NCBI RefSeq assembly: GCF_020520425.1
Contig: NC_079491.1
Span: 35,517,449 to 35,581,448, forward strand
Source of the DNA: Spinacia oleracea
Taxonomy: Eukaryota; Streptophyta; Magnoliopsida; Caryophyllales; Amaranthaceae
DNA length: 64,000 bases
Reading direction: 5' to 3'
Shown here: one piece after another, positions 1 to 10,507 of the stretch
How the letters are laid out: the number at the start of each line of letters is the position of its first letter
How positions within the stretch are numbered: position 1 is the stretch's first letter
Notes under the pieces: model-generated
Told to the model about the DNA's origin: nothing
The model's input: only the letters and a program-made list of their open reading frames with translations
Databases searched by the model: none
Position numbers and translations under genes: made by a program

Positions 1-1768
1 GAACGTCATAGCTCTCGTTCGTCAAAATACCTAAGTACCTTTCCGGTTGAGATCTATATCTTTGCGATCTACGCGGGGTAACATTTCTAGATTGCCCATG
101 ATTCTCACCAGATTCTTCTAAAGATCTCTGAGTTTCATCCTGAATGTCATCTTGAGCATTCTCTAGAGTTTGTTGTTCGACTCGAATTTCTTCGAGGTCT
201 ACTTTTCTCCCACTTGTCATTTTGGAAATGTGATCCTTCTCCAAAAAGACACCATCTCGAGCAACAAACACTTTGTTCTCAGATGTATTGTAGAAGTAAT
301 ACCCCTTTGTTTCCTTTGGATAGCCCACAAGGATACATTTGTCAGATTTTGGATGAAGTTTGTCTGAAATTAATCGTTTGACGTATACTTCACATCCCCA
401 AATCTTAAGAAAAGACACATTTGGAGGCTTTCCAAACCATAATTCGTATGGAGTCTTTTCGACAGCTTTAGACGGAGCTCTATTTATAGTGAGTGCAGCT
501 GTATTTAGTGCATGTCCCCAAAATTCTAATGGAAGTTCGGCCTGACCCATCATTGACCTGACCATGTCTAGCAAGGTTCTGTTCCTCCATTCTGACACAC
601 CGTTCCATTGTGGTGTTCCAGGAGGAGTCAATTCTGATAGAATTCCACATTCTTTCAGATGGTCATCAAATTCATAGCTCAGATATTCACCGCCTCTATC
701 AGACCGCAGTGCCTTAATCTTCTTGCCTAATTGATTCTCTACTTCACTCTGAAATTCCTTGAATTTGTCAAAGGATTCAGACTTATGCTTCATTAGGTAG
801 ACATAACCATACCTACTGAAGTCGTCAGTGAAAGTGATAAAGTAGCTGAAACCACCTCTAGCATTTGTACTCATTGGTCCACATACATCTGTATGGATTA
901 AACCCAATAGTTCATTTGCTCTTTCTCCAACTTTAGAGAAAGGCTGCTTTGTCATTTTGCCAAGTAAACATGATTTGCATTTACCATAATCCTCTAAGTC
1001 AAATGGTTCTAGAATTCCTTCTCTTTGAAGTCTTTCTAAACGTTTCAAGTTTATATGGCCTAATCGACAATGCCACAGATAGGTGAGATCTGAATCATCC
1101 TTTTTGGCCTTTTTGGTATTTATGTTATATACTTGTTTGTCGTGATCTAATAAATAAAGTCCATTGACTAATCTAGCAGATCCATAAAACATCTCTTTAA
1201 AATAAAACGAACAACTATTGTCTTTTATTATAAAGGAAAATCCCTTAGCATTTAAGCAAGAAACTGAAATGATGTTTTTAGTAAGACTTGGAACATGGAA
1301 GCATTCTTCCAGTTCCAAAACTAGCCCGGAGGGCAACGACAAATAGTAAGTTCCTACAGCTAATGCAGCAATCCGTGCTCCATTTCCCACTCGTAGGTCG
1401 ACTTCACCCTTGCTTAACTTTCTACTTCTTCTTAGTCCCTGTGGATTGGAACATAAGTGTGAGCCACAACCTGTATCTAATACCCAAGAAGTTGAATTAG
1501 CAAGTATACAGTCTATAACGAAAATACCTGAAGATGGAACGACTGTTCCGTTCTTCTGATCTTCCTTTAGCTTCAAGCAATCTCTCTTCCAATGCCCCTT
1601 CTTCTTGCAGTAGAAGCATTCGGATTCAGAAGTGGGTTGACTGACCTTCCTCTTTGCAGATTTGGCGCCAGTTTGCTTAGTTGGGCTGGCCTTGTTGCCA
1701 CCTTTCTTAGCATTCCTCTTCTTTCCAGATTTCTTGAACTTGCCCCCACGCACCATAAGCACATCCTG
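1..1768 (-). CDS. copia-A pol (zinc knuckle, protease, integrase), partial
   Basis: Minus-strand pol segment, cut by the window edge. It starts with a CX2CX4HX4C zinc knuckle (about 1575-1620), then an aspartic protease centred on WVLDTGCGSH, the HHCC integrase zinc-binding region and the DDE integrase core, whose segments parallel those of copia-B almost base for base. I saw no stop codon where I spot-checked this frame, so pol looks open to the edge, but it is in a different frame from the upstream gag (see 1769-2361). RT and RNase H lie beyond the window. It would encode the enzymes that mature the particle and integrate the cDNA. Confidence 0.8.
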
Positions 1769-2361
1769 CTTTTGAGCGTCTTTTCAGCGGTCTTCAGCAT
1801 ACCGTGAAGCTCAGTGAGCGTTTTGTCCAGACTATTCATACTGTAGTTCAGTTTGAACTGATCATACCCGCTATGAAGAGAATGGAGGATGGTGTCTATA
1901 GCCATTTCCTGAGAAAATTGCTGATCCAGCCGACTCATATTCTCAATGAGTCCAATCATTTTGAGAACATGTGGACTTACGGGCTCGCCTTTCTTAAGCT
2001 TGGTCTCAAGAATTTGCCTATGAGTCTCGAATCTTTCGACTCGAGCCAGATCTTGGAACATGTTCTTCAACTCACTAATGATTGTGAAAGCATCTGAGTT
2101 GATGAACGTTTTCTGCAGATCCGCACTCATGGTGGCGAGCATTAGACATTTCACATCCTTGTTGGCATCAATCCAACGATTGAGGGCTGCCTGAGTGACC
2201 CCGTCGCCTGCAGCTTCGGGCATCGCCTCATCTAGGACATACTCCTTTTCTTCCTGCATAAGAACTATTTGCAAGTTCCTTTGCCAGTCAAGGAAGTTTT
2301 TCCCGTTCAACTTCTCCTTTTCGAGAATTGATCGAATGTTGAATGAATTGTTGTTTGCCAT
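1769..2361 (-). pseudogene. copia-A gag, frameshifted before the zinc knuckle
   Basis: Capsid-like gag of a copia element, beginning at the ATG at 2361 (protein starts MANNNSFNIRSILEKEKLNG). A longer frame begins at an upstream TTG, but the matching ATG in copia-B supports this start. It contains the copia gag (UBN2-type) signatures NFLDW near residue 22 and SLHSGYDQFKLNY further on. At about 1768 the gag frame and the frame encoding the basic linker, zinc knuckle and pol separate by one base; in gag frame translation continues into unrelated sequence and stops at 1573. Copia-B has one uninterrupted frame, so a mutation is the simplest reading; a programmed shift is possible but no canonical slippery heptamer is evident. 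Confidence 0.7.
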
Positions 2362-3124
2362 ATTAAAAACTACAATTGAAAAGAATAAACAAATAAATAA
2401 CCATTCACAGTTTCTCTTAATAAACTTAAATTCTAGCATACATGCATAATTCAATGTTTATTAAGCATTTTATTCAATTTATGTGTTCCGGCAGGTGTGA
2501 ATAAAATGATTCCAAGATCCTAAAATCATTGAAGAACTAAGCACAGTTTGTCGACTTAATCCTAGAACATCTTAGGTAAGCAAAAGCCTTTTGCTAATAG
2601 TCTAGAAACTATTCTTGGTTGATAGGTACGTCTAAGAACTTATTAGGTAAACCTATCGAATTTGCCACGACATAAAAGGACTCCTTACTTATATCGTTGA
2701 GTTTCACCAAAACTAACATGTACTCACAATTATTTGTGTACCTTGCCCCTTTAGGACCAATAAGTAACACCTCGCTGAGCGAAAACTATTACTAGATTGA
2801 TGTAAAGGATATCCAAGCAAGTGTATATTTTGGCATGGCACCTTTTAACTCAATTTTTAAGTTTGGAACTTAAGGCTCTTACTATGTTGGTTAGATTTTA
2901 AGTGAACTAAAATCCTTAATCATGCAACATAATCAAGCTTTTGATCTCATGCATCTTAAGACATATTTAAAACAATAAATAACTTAAAACATGCATAAGA
3001 TATTTGTGATCTAGTATGGCCCGACTTCATCTTGAAGCTTTAACTTCAAAGTCCGTCTTGAAAATCTCCGTGGGAGGCACCATTTTCTTCAAATAGGATA
3101 AGCTATAACTAATTACAACTATTT

Positions 3125-3208
3125 GATGGTACGCAGACCATATTTGAATTGAAAAATAACTTTGGTTCTTTAGACCAATTACATTCAAATTAATGGTACG
3201 CAGACCAT
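3125..3208. repeat. paired near-palindrome in copia-A leader
   Basis: The 16-mer ATGGTACGCAGACCAT occurs twice, at 3125-3140 and 3193-3208. Its reverse complement is also paired in the copia-B leader (33654-33669 and 33721-33736). Conservation in both elements suggests a leader RNA element, for example for packaging or dimerisation; that role is inference. Confidence 0.6.
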
Positions 3209-3789
3209 ATTTTCTATCCTATTTGGGCCATACTAGTCACTTCATAACCTGCAAAACAGTACATATACAATATATACCATTCACCCATTCATTATCATGA
3301 ATGGCCCACATAGCTGGTTAGTAAAACACATTATGCATCACGTAAACATTTGCAGCAATTAATCAAGGGCACCAATAATCTACCAATTATTCAGTCCTTA
3401 TTAATTCTAATCAAGTTGTTTTAACCTTAAGGATTTGTAGACCTAATCAAGAGTTTATGACTAAAAAGCGCTCCCACTTAAACCAATAAATTCATATGCT
3501 TTACCAATTTTAAACATAAAAATGTATTTCTAGTCTAACCGGAAACATACAAATTTAATTAAAATTTAAAGCTCATATAAATTTATAATTGAATCCAAAA
3601 AGTTTAATTTAATTTCAGTCGCATTTAAATTAATTCATGATTTTAATTTTAGTAAAATAATTAGAATAAATAACATTTATTATAATTATAATATTCAAAA
3701 TTAAAATCTAAGAAAATAATTTAAATTATTAATTTTAAAATTAATTAAAATTACGTGAACTGAAATTTTCAAATTAAACATTCAAAACG

Positions 3790-4390
3790 ATTTAATCGTA
3801 ACGCAAACACCCTACGCGTTGCACGCCCATGGGCCGCACGCACACAGCCATTGCTGGCCATGTGCGCGCAGCCCATGCGCTCGTCGCATAGCTGCTGCAT
3901 CCCTATCGCAAGCCTCCGCACGCATTGGTGCTCGCTGCGCGCGCCAGCGCTCATCGCACGCGGGCTATCGCTCGCAGTGCGCGCGCGACATCGCTCGCTG
4001 GGCGCGCGACATCGCTCGCTGGGCGCGCGAGCCATCGCTCGCTGGGCGCGCGACATCGCTCGCTGGGCGGGCGACATCGCTCGCTGTGCGCGCGCGCAAT
4101 GCTAGGCGCAGCGCTCGTGGCACGCGAGCTTGCGCTCGCTGCGCGCGAGGCTGCGCGCTCTTGTGCGAGGCAGCGCGCGTTGTGGCGCAGCTCGCTTGCT
4201 GCCCACACGCGACTGCCTTGGCTCGCCCTACGCCCATGCCCATTCGTCCATTGGTCGTGGCACACGACACAAGGCAGGGCTGCTGCCTTGTGCTCGTGCA
4301 CTACGCCCTTGGTCATTGCATTCGTGCCGCACGGGCGACGAGCTCCCTTGCTCGTCGTCGCATGCCCGCATTATACAACACCCCTTAAGG
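3790..4390. repeat. GC-rich minisatellite in copia-A leader
   Basis: A strongly GC-rich island inside an otherwise very AT-rich leader. Its core (about 3960-4100) is a roughly 21-bp repeat built on CGCTCGCTGGGCGCGCGACA. Long frames in several phases encode Arg/Ala-rich low-complexity peptides and are not taken as genes. Copia-B carries the equivalent island at about 32460-33060 with a related but different repeat unit. Confidence 0.8.
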
Positions 4391-4439
4391 GTAACACGAA
4401 GCGTCCATTGCTTCGTGCGTGCAAGTTTTATGAACGAAT

Positions 4440-5150
4440 CGCATAAAAAATTTAAAATTTATATTTAAAATTAATGACAAATTAATAAATAATATTAATT
4501 TCATAATTTTAGGGCGAAAAATCGAAAATTTATTATCCAATTGATTTCCGATTGTTATGGATTCAAGTCTAGGTCATAAAAATTTAAAATTTATCGTAAA
4601 TTTACAATTTTTATGGTGGTTTTTAATCATAGGTTTCTAATTAAATTACAATTAATTATGAAAATCAAATTAATTCTAAATTATTCTAATTTTCAACAAA
4701 TTAATCATAATTACAAATTAGATTGCATAATTAACAAGACTAGGCATTCAAACTTGTTAAACATATGCAGTAGGTCAATCAAAAATTCAAGATTTATCAA
4801 CAAGAATCGCAAATATTTAATTTAACATCTTAAATTTACGAAATTTTGCATTCGAAAAACTAAAACCTTCGAAAAGTCATAGTTAGGCTTCGAATTTGAG
4901 AATTCTGGGTTCGGCAGAAAAATACCATTTTTGTCAAAATTTTAGAATGCCTTTTACATGCGGAATTGACACAAAAATCACTCAATTCGGATGAGTAACG
5001 AAGAAACTGCCGAAAAACTGCGTACGTATAATTAAATAAACGCAATTTGCAATTAATTAACAATTACGAAAATTAATCACCCCTTTTAATTCTTGCAAAT
5101 TTGTAATATTTAACCATGTTCATGCAATTTAGATTATGAAAATAATAAGG
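4440..5150. other. AT-rich non-coding leader of copia-A
   Basis: No coding region supported. AT-rich sequence between the GC-rich island and the primer binding site, matching the copia-B leader at about 31708-32400. A 67-codon frame here is matched in copia-B but has no recognisable product. Confidence 0.6.
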
Positions 5151-5164
5151 GGCTCGTGATACCA
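5151..5164 (-). promoter_or_regulatory. copia-A primer binding site
   Basis: On the minus strand TGGTATCACGAGCC lies one base inside the LTR end. It resembles the initiator-methionine tRNA complement used by plant copia elements (usually TGGTATCAGAGCC), with a small internal difference also found in copia-B. Confidence 0.85.
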
Positions 5165-5521
5165 CTGTTAGGTTATGATACATATGATAATTCATAAATC
5201 ATGCGGAAAAACCATAAACCCAGGAAAACATATTATTTACACATAATCATTCAGCATAGAATAGATGCATACTCTTTGTTGCGTGCCTTCCCTAGCTGCG
5301 CCCGAACCGAACAAGAACAAGTCTTTAGGACTCCAAGTGTCGTCCCTCCGTAGATAGTCCACAGCACGTCCGGATCCGCCTTAAGATTGACCAACTAGAA
5401 TCGCCCTTAAGGTACTATTATTTTCGGCACTTTATAGGCAAATGTGTGACTGAATTTTTCTCTCAAAAACTCACTTTGAATACTTTGAAACTTGTGTTAT
5501 AAATTGTGAGCCCTAGCCTCA

Positions 5522-5529
5522 TATTTATA
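5522..5529 (-). promoter_or_regulatory. TATA box of copia-A LTR
   Basis: TATAAATA on the minus strand, at the position equivalent to TATAAATA at 31330-31337 in the copia-B 5' LTR. The likely start of element transcription lies a few tens of bases to its left. Confidence 0.6.
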
Positions 5530-5939
5530 GCGGTATGGAAAGGGAATCGAAATCCTATTCAGATACAAATTAATTAAACCTAGAATCCTACAAGAACTCT
5601 AATTTAATTAATTTATCAAATAGAATTAGGAATTTAATCATTAACCGAACTCTGCATGTTTTAGGAAACGTGCACGAACACAAACACTTGCACACACACG
5701 CACGGCAGCCACGATGGGCCCCATGCGTGCGCGCGAGCAGCAGCCCACTCAGCGCCCGCGCGCGCTGCGCGCTGCGCGTGCTGTGCGCACTGTGCGCGCT
5801 GCGCGCTGCGCGCAGCCTGTTGGGCCTGGCCTTGCGCTGGGCCTGGCGTGGCTGTTTGTGCGGCGCGCTTGGCTTGCTGGGCGATGGCCTGGCTTCGTGC
5901 TGGGCCTCGTCCGGCAGGCCTCGTCCGATGCTTATTCGT

Positions 5940-6270
5940 ACGATGCGCTTCCGATTAAATTTCCGATTCCGGAATTCATTTCCGATACGAACAATATTCA
6001 ATATTTCCGATTCCGGAATTAATTTCCGTTTCGAACAAATATTTAATATTTCCGTTTCCGGAATTATTTTCCGATTCCGATAATATTTCCGATTCTGACA
6101 ATATTTCCGTTTCCGGCAATATTTCCGATTCTGGCAATATTTCCATTTCCGATAATATTTTCCGATACGTACCATGTTTCCGTTTCCGGCAACATCTACG
6201 ACTTGGATAATATTTATTTTTCCGATACGATCCATATTTCCGTTTCCGGCAATATCATCGTTTCCGGAGT
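5940..6270. repeat. degenerate TTCCGNTTCCGG repeats in LTR
   Basis: About fifteen short units alternating 'tttccgattccgg' and 'tttccgtttccgg', separated by AT-rich spacers such as caatatt. The equivalent stretches in the copia-B LTRs are about 30620-30930 and 39665-39975. The repeats lie in U3, upstream of the TATA box, where enhancer-type repeats would be expected; function is inference. Confidence 0.75.
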
Positions 6271-6582
6271 ATTCATTCCTTGCCTGTGACGATCTTAGCT
6301 CCCACTGAAACCAAGATCCGTCGGTTCCGAATATTCATAGATAGAGTATCTAATGCCATTAGATACTTGATCCGTTTACGTACTATTTGTGTGACCCTAC
6401 GGGTTCAGTCAAGAGTAAGCTGTGGATTAATATCATTAATTCCACTTGAACTGAAGCGGCCTCTAGCTAGGCATTCAGCTCACTTGATCTCACTTAATTA
6501 TTAACTTGTTAATTAATACTGAACCGCATTTATTAGACTTAACATAGAATGCATATTTGGACCAAGGGCATTATTTCCTTCA

Positions 6583-8330
6583 AGAAATCCCCAACCGATA
6601 GCAAATATCCAAAAGGGTATCACGAACAACATTATGTCGATGTTTGATACCCACAATCCCAGCATAAGACACGGCATGATCCCCATAAATGTCCCCGTCG
6701 AAAACCCGAGAGCAAGCAGAACACGGCATCGAATCAGAGAACAACGGAATACCCAACCGATAGCAAAGAACCGAACGATAAGTCTTACCGTTCATAGTCT
6801 GGCCTAACCCCGAGATGGGGACTGCCCGCAACCAAGCTGAGGAGTGATCCCCCTGCTGAGATTTCCATAGGGCAACAAGACGCGAAGATAAGGAGTAGGC
6901 GGATTCCGCATCAGCAGTAACCTTCGTGAAATATATGTCTGCCAATTTCTTCATGAGTCTGGGGGCAGCGATCTCACTAGGGCTACGCATAAGGTCGGTC
7001 TCCACGGTCCTGTTGAAAAGACCAAGAGCATCATCAAAGGCCGGTCCCGGACCATCAACACCTGAAAGCCGAAGAAGTGAATCCTGCAAACCAGAAGACT
7101 GCAAACGGGATGCAAGAAAAGCATAATGCCGAACATCACCAGCTGAATAAACACCCAATCCTCCATAAGAATAAGGCAAGGTGGCAAGGCGCCATTGCCA
7201 GTCACCGAACCCAGGTCCCGAAGCAGCCACGATGCGCTCTAAAGAAGCCCGCAGAGCACATCAAAAGATAATTAGGCCGCTTCGAAAAGATGAGGCGGAC
7301 AAGTGCGCATAGCAAAGTAGAGTTTAGAAACTCCAGTACACGCACGAAGAAGCAACAACTCACACTGGGGATCATTAAGCTTGGCTACAGCATCCATCAA
7401 CACAACAGTCTTCGACACACGCTGCGAAACAACCTCCTTACAAAAAGAGGAATTCGTACTGACTGGGCCACCAAGCAACTTAACACCAAGCGCAGGACGA
7501 GCAATATCCGTAGGAACTCCGAAGGCCAGAAAACCTCCGTCTTCTCAACATTAACATGGAGACCGAAACGAGGACCCTCCTCCAAAATCAACTCCAAGAC
7601 CTGCCCAACCACCAAAGTGTCACCAACAATAGTGTCGTCGTCCAAGTACCATGCCTGAAGAGATAGATCAAATGAGTCTCGAATTCGACACACCAATGGA
7701 TGTAGAACCAGAGAAAAAAGCAAAGGGCCGAGAGGATCCCCTTGCTGCACACCCTGACAAGACCACAAGGTATGCTCCCCATAATACAGCCGCGCTGGAG
7801 AAGAGTAGCAGAATTCAACCCAACGCGAAAGAGCAGGACAATGGAGCCGAACCTCACGCAACAAAGCCGATCGATCAACTAAATTGAAAGCATTCTGAAA
7901 ATCCACCAATAACATAGACAGGCCAACATCGGCCCCACGAGCCTCAACCAACCGATTGACAGCATGGAGAATGGCCTCACCACCTGCTGGAACCCCAACT
8001 CCAAACTGAAGACCTCCAAAGTAGTTTCCTAAACGCGGACCAATCAAAGCAACCCCGACCTTAGAAACAAGGCGCCTCCAAATAGTGCCCACGGCAATAG
8101 GCCGAACACCCCCACCAGGCTTAACCAATGGCGTAAGGGGAGCACTAGCAATGTATCCTCCAGCAAGAAAGAGATTAACTACATGAGTGATAGCATCCAC
8201 CAACTCATCAGAAACAGCTACAGCAGCACCACCCAAGCAATCCAAAAGGTGTTGAGCACGCAAGCCATCTCTACCACACGAAGTACCACGCGGAAAGCCC
8301 ATAATCTGCTCCAAAACAACAGCGGAGGAA
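6583..8330 (-). pseudogene. non-LTR-type reverse transcriptase pseudogene
   Basis: Minus-strand reverse transcriptase remnant in at least three successive frames. 8314-7490 holds the palm: SCGRDGLRAQHLLD, the motif-A-like LLVDFQNAFNLVDR with its aspartate, the motif-B-like QQGDPLGPLLFSL, and the catalytic YLDDDTIVG. 7478-7272 continues with GGPVSTNSSFC and DPQCELLLLRACTGVSKL, and 7230-6583 with GFGDWQWRLATLPYSYGGLGVYS. No protease, integrase or LTR is attached, and the motif order fits a non-LTR (LINE-like) polymerase. No true ATG is seen at the 5' end. The gene is broken by at least two frameshifts and by the copia-A insertion at 6582. The RT identity is firm; the clade is not assigned. Confidence 0.85.
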
Positions 8331-8399
8331 GCAGAAAGGTGATGAAGAAGAAGGAACGATTACACAAAGTTGGATGGGAGCCTAGCCACTAATTGGGCT

Positions 8400-8525
8400 C
8401 CAACACCCTTATTATAATCATTATAATATTATTAATTTATTATTATTAATATTATTATTATTATTATTATTATTATTATCGTCATCATTATTATTATAAT
8501 CATTATAATATTATTAATTTAATAT
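8400..8525. repeat. TTA/ATT-rich repeat
   Basis: Imperfect (ATT)n with a larger duplicated module (attataatcattataatat) at both ends. Confidence 0.85.
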
Positions 8526-9439
8526 TTTTTATTTTTTTTATTACTTCTTGTGTTATTTTTGCTGCTACCATTTAAGATTTCATGTTTATCGATGCATACA
8601 TATCTTTAATTAGATCTGACATACTACTCGTATTATGAAAAATTGATCTCATGAAAACTCCTAGGAAGATCCCACTTGACTATAATTTTCTTTATGCATA
8701 AATTATAAAATATGGTCAAAATTGAAAATTTAAATAGTGTAGAATTTCAAATGGTACAAGTGTTCGAGAATGGTTGAAGTATTTATTGCTCGTACTACTA
8801 TTTATTATTATTATAAATTTACATTACTTAATCATTATCATATTATTTTAATTATTATCTACGAAACCGTTATTATTCTTACTCTCTATGTTCTCTTTTC
8901 TTAGTCTTATTTTCCTTTTTCATAAGTTTCAATGCAACATTTAAACATAAATATCTCCAATTATGTAGATAAAATTTTTATAAAAACTTGATATGGAAAA
9001 TTATACACCGAGTCGTATAAAGAAAGATCTTACAAAAATATGTTTTAAATATGTATAAGAATTAATATAAAAGATTCTCTTTAATTGTACGTCGTTTCAA
9101 GATTCCAAATAGGACTAATTAACAAAAGAGAATGGATGAAGTATTTATTACGTTGTATCCTTTTGTTCCATAAAGTTCCTTGCTTTTTATTTTGCATGAT
9201 TCCAATAAACTTATTGGCAATTAGTATCTTTAAATGTATATGTAGTACTTACTATTAGTAAAAAAAAAAGATATTTGAAAAATTAATATTGAATGAAATC
9301 TATTGTTATCCCACGAGATAATGTTTATATGACTAATATCTAAACTACTAATTACATAAATTTTAAAAACTTTTACCACATGAATAGTAAAAGTGAGAAA
9401 CTACTTTATGAACTGGTGAGTATATCGTTATTATTATTA
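8526..9439. other. AT-rich intergenic DNA with probable Stowaway relic
   Basis: No coding region supported. About 8885-9150 resembles the interior of the Stowaway MITE at 54048-54300 (shared 'aaatatctccaat', 'gatat..aaaatta' and 'gaagatct' stretches) with eroded ends, so a decayed MITE is likely. A second, weaker resemblance lies at about 8590-8790. Confidence 0.45.
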
Positions 9440-9467
9440 CTAGTATTGAAGCCCGTGCGATGCACGG
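9440..9467 (-). repeat. Helitron 3' terminus (hairpin + CTAG)
   Basis: Minus-strand order: 6-bp stem CCGTGC/GCACGG with loop ATC, spacer, CTAG, host T. The same architecture is present at 10478, 62715 and 63375. Confidence 0.7.
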
Positions 9468-9884
9468 TTTGTCAATTTTCGTACATATTTGTCTTATTAT
9501 ATCATCGTATACAAATAGTTGTTTTTATAAAGTATACGTACAATAGTAAGTTAAAATATGTCCCATTTCAAGTTGGAGTATAAATGTGTTCTTAATATTT
9601 AAAATGTTTATGAATAAGACATTTATAGGAAAATTGAGTTATGAAATGGTTAGTTCAATAATGGTAAAACTCGAGTTAGTTATTCATGTGTTCTCTACAA
9701 AATTATTACATATAGTTTGTATAAGTATAGACTCACTCTGTCCTTATTTTTTTCGCCCCATATTTTGTTTAGTCAATTCCTTAGAGATTGCTTCATTTTT
9801 GTATGATGTATTAAATTTACCCTATAAACGCCATTTACTTTGCATTCAGTTTCCTTCAATATAACGTCAAAAAAAATATGAGAA

Positions 9885-10477
9885 AAGTAAAAGTAGGATA
9901 AATTTATGTTGAAATCTACTATCCTTTTCTTTGTTATCATCTTTTTAAATATTTATCTTATCACTATGGGTAATATACATAGAGTATAAAACATGGTAGA
10001 GATATTCGTATGGAGTGTTTTAAAGTAATAATAATTCTGTGTTATTTATCATCTTTTTAAAAATTTATCTTATAATTATGGTTAATATATTATAGAGTAT
10101 AAAACATGAAAATATAGAATATTAAACAATGCAAGTAGAATTCTGTTATAATATAAATTAATCCAAATATCAAAGGTTTAATAAAATAAAACTCTACTAT
10201 ATATTTCAGTAAAAATTTGCAAAAAAGAATAAAATAAATTAGAATAGTGTTTGACTATTTGGTACGGAGTATAACAATCTCAATGATCTTTTTGTGTACG
10301 TATTGATATTTTCCATCATTCCATGTTATTTTGTAGCAATTAAAACCATGGCCCTTAATCCTTATCGCATAATGAAAATGATATGTACAAAATATGGGAA
10401 AAATAAAAGTAGGATAAATTTACGTTGAAATCTACTATCCTTTTGTTCGTTATCATCTTTTTAAATATTTATCTTAA
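9885..10477. repeat. ~90-bp dispersed/tandem repeat inside H1
   Basis: A unit beginning near 'gaaaagtaaaagtaggataa' and ending 'aaatatttatctta' occurs at about 9885, 10393, 21050 and (partial) 21145. The copy at 10393 abuts the left end of H2 and the copy at 21050 abuts its right end, so H2 appears to have inserted between neighbouring copies. Confidence 0.7.
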
Positions 10478-10507
10478 CTAGTCGTTGGCCCGTGCGCTAG
10501 CGCGCAC
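10478..10507 (-). repeat. H2 Helitron 3' terminus
   Basis: Perfect 6-bp stem (10492-10497 with 10502-10507), a 10-bp spacer and CTAG ending at 10478 on the minus strand. Confidence 0.65.

Larger units (their letters stand above)
1..6582 (-). mobile_element. Ty1-copia LTR retrotransposon, left-truncated by window (copia-A)
   Basis: Read on the minus strand, this runs from a 5' LTR (5166-6582) through a primer binding site, a long AT-rich leader, a gag gene and the protease-integrase part of pol, then leaves the window at position 1. Pol, leader and LTR closely match copia-B (30313-40737); window position 1 corresponds to about 36894 in that copy. The gag gene is different (see findings). The 3' LTR and far target duplication are outside the window, so completeness cannot be judged. 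The element interrupts the reverse transcriptase pseudogene to its right; the five bases after the LTR are AGAAA (6583-6587), a candidate target duplication. Confidence 0.93.
5166..6582 (-). repeat. copia-A 5' LTR (1417 bp)
   Basis: Runs from TGAAGGAAATAATG (minus strand, at 6582) to CCTAACA (at 5166). It aligns along its length with the 1380-bp LTRs of copia-B, but the GC-rich block at about 5690-5920 differs substantially. A TATAAATA box lies at 5522-5529 (minus strand). A stretch of short TTCCG/CGGAA repeats covers about 5940-6270. Confidence 0.92.

Noticed and set aside
1288-1500. 70-codon plus-strand frame shared with 35395-35607 (minus)
   Set aside because: Antisense shadow of the copia protease region; conserved only because pol is conserved.
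3769-4468. Several long overlapping frames (up to 189 codons) on both strands
   Set aside because: Arg/Ala-rich low-complexity translations of a GC-rich minisatellite in a retrotransposon leader; open in many frames because stops are AT-rich.
5588-6235. 215-codon minus-strand frame in an LTR
   Set aside because: Translates the CGGAA repeats and GC block of the copia-A LTR; not conserved as a frame in copia-B.
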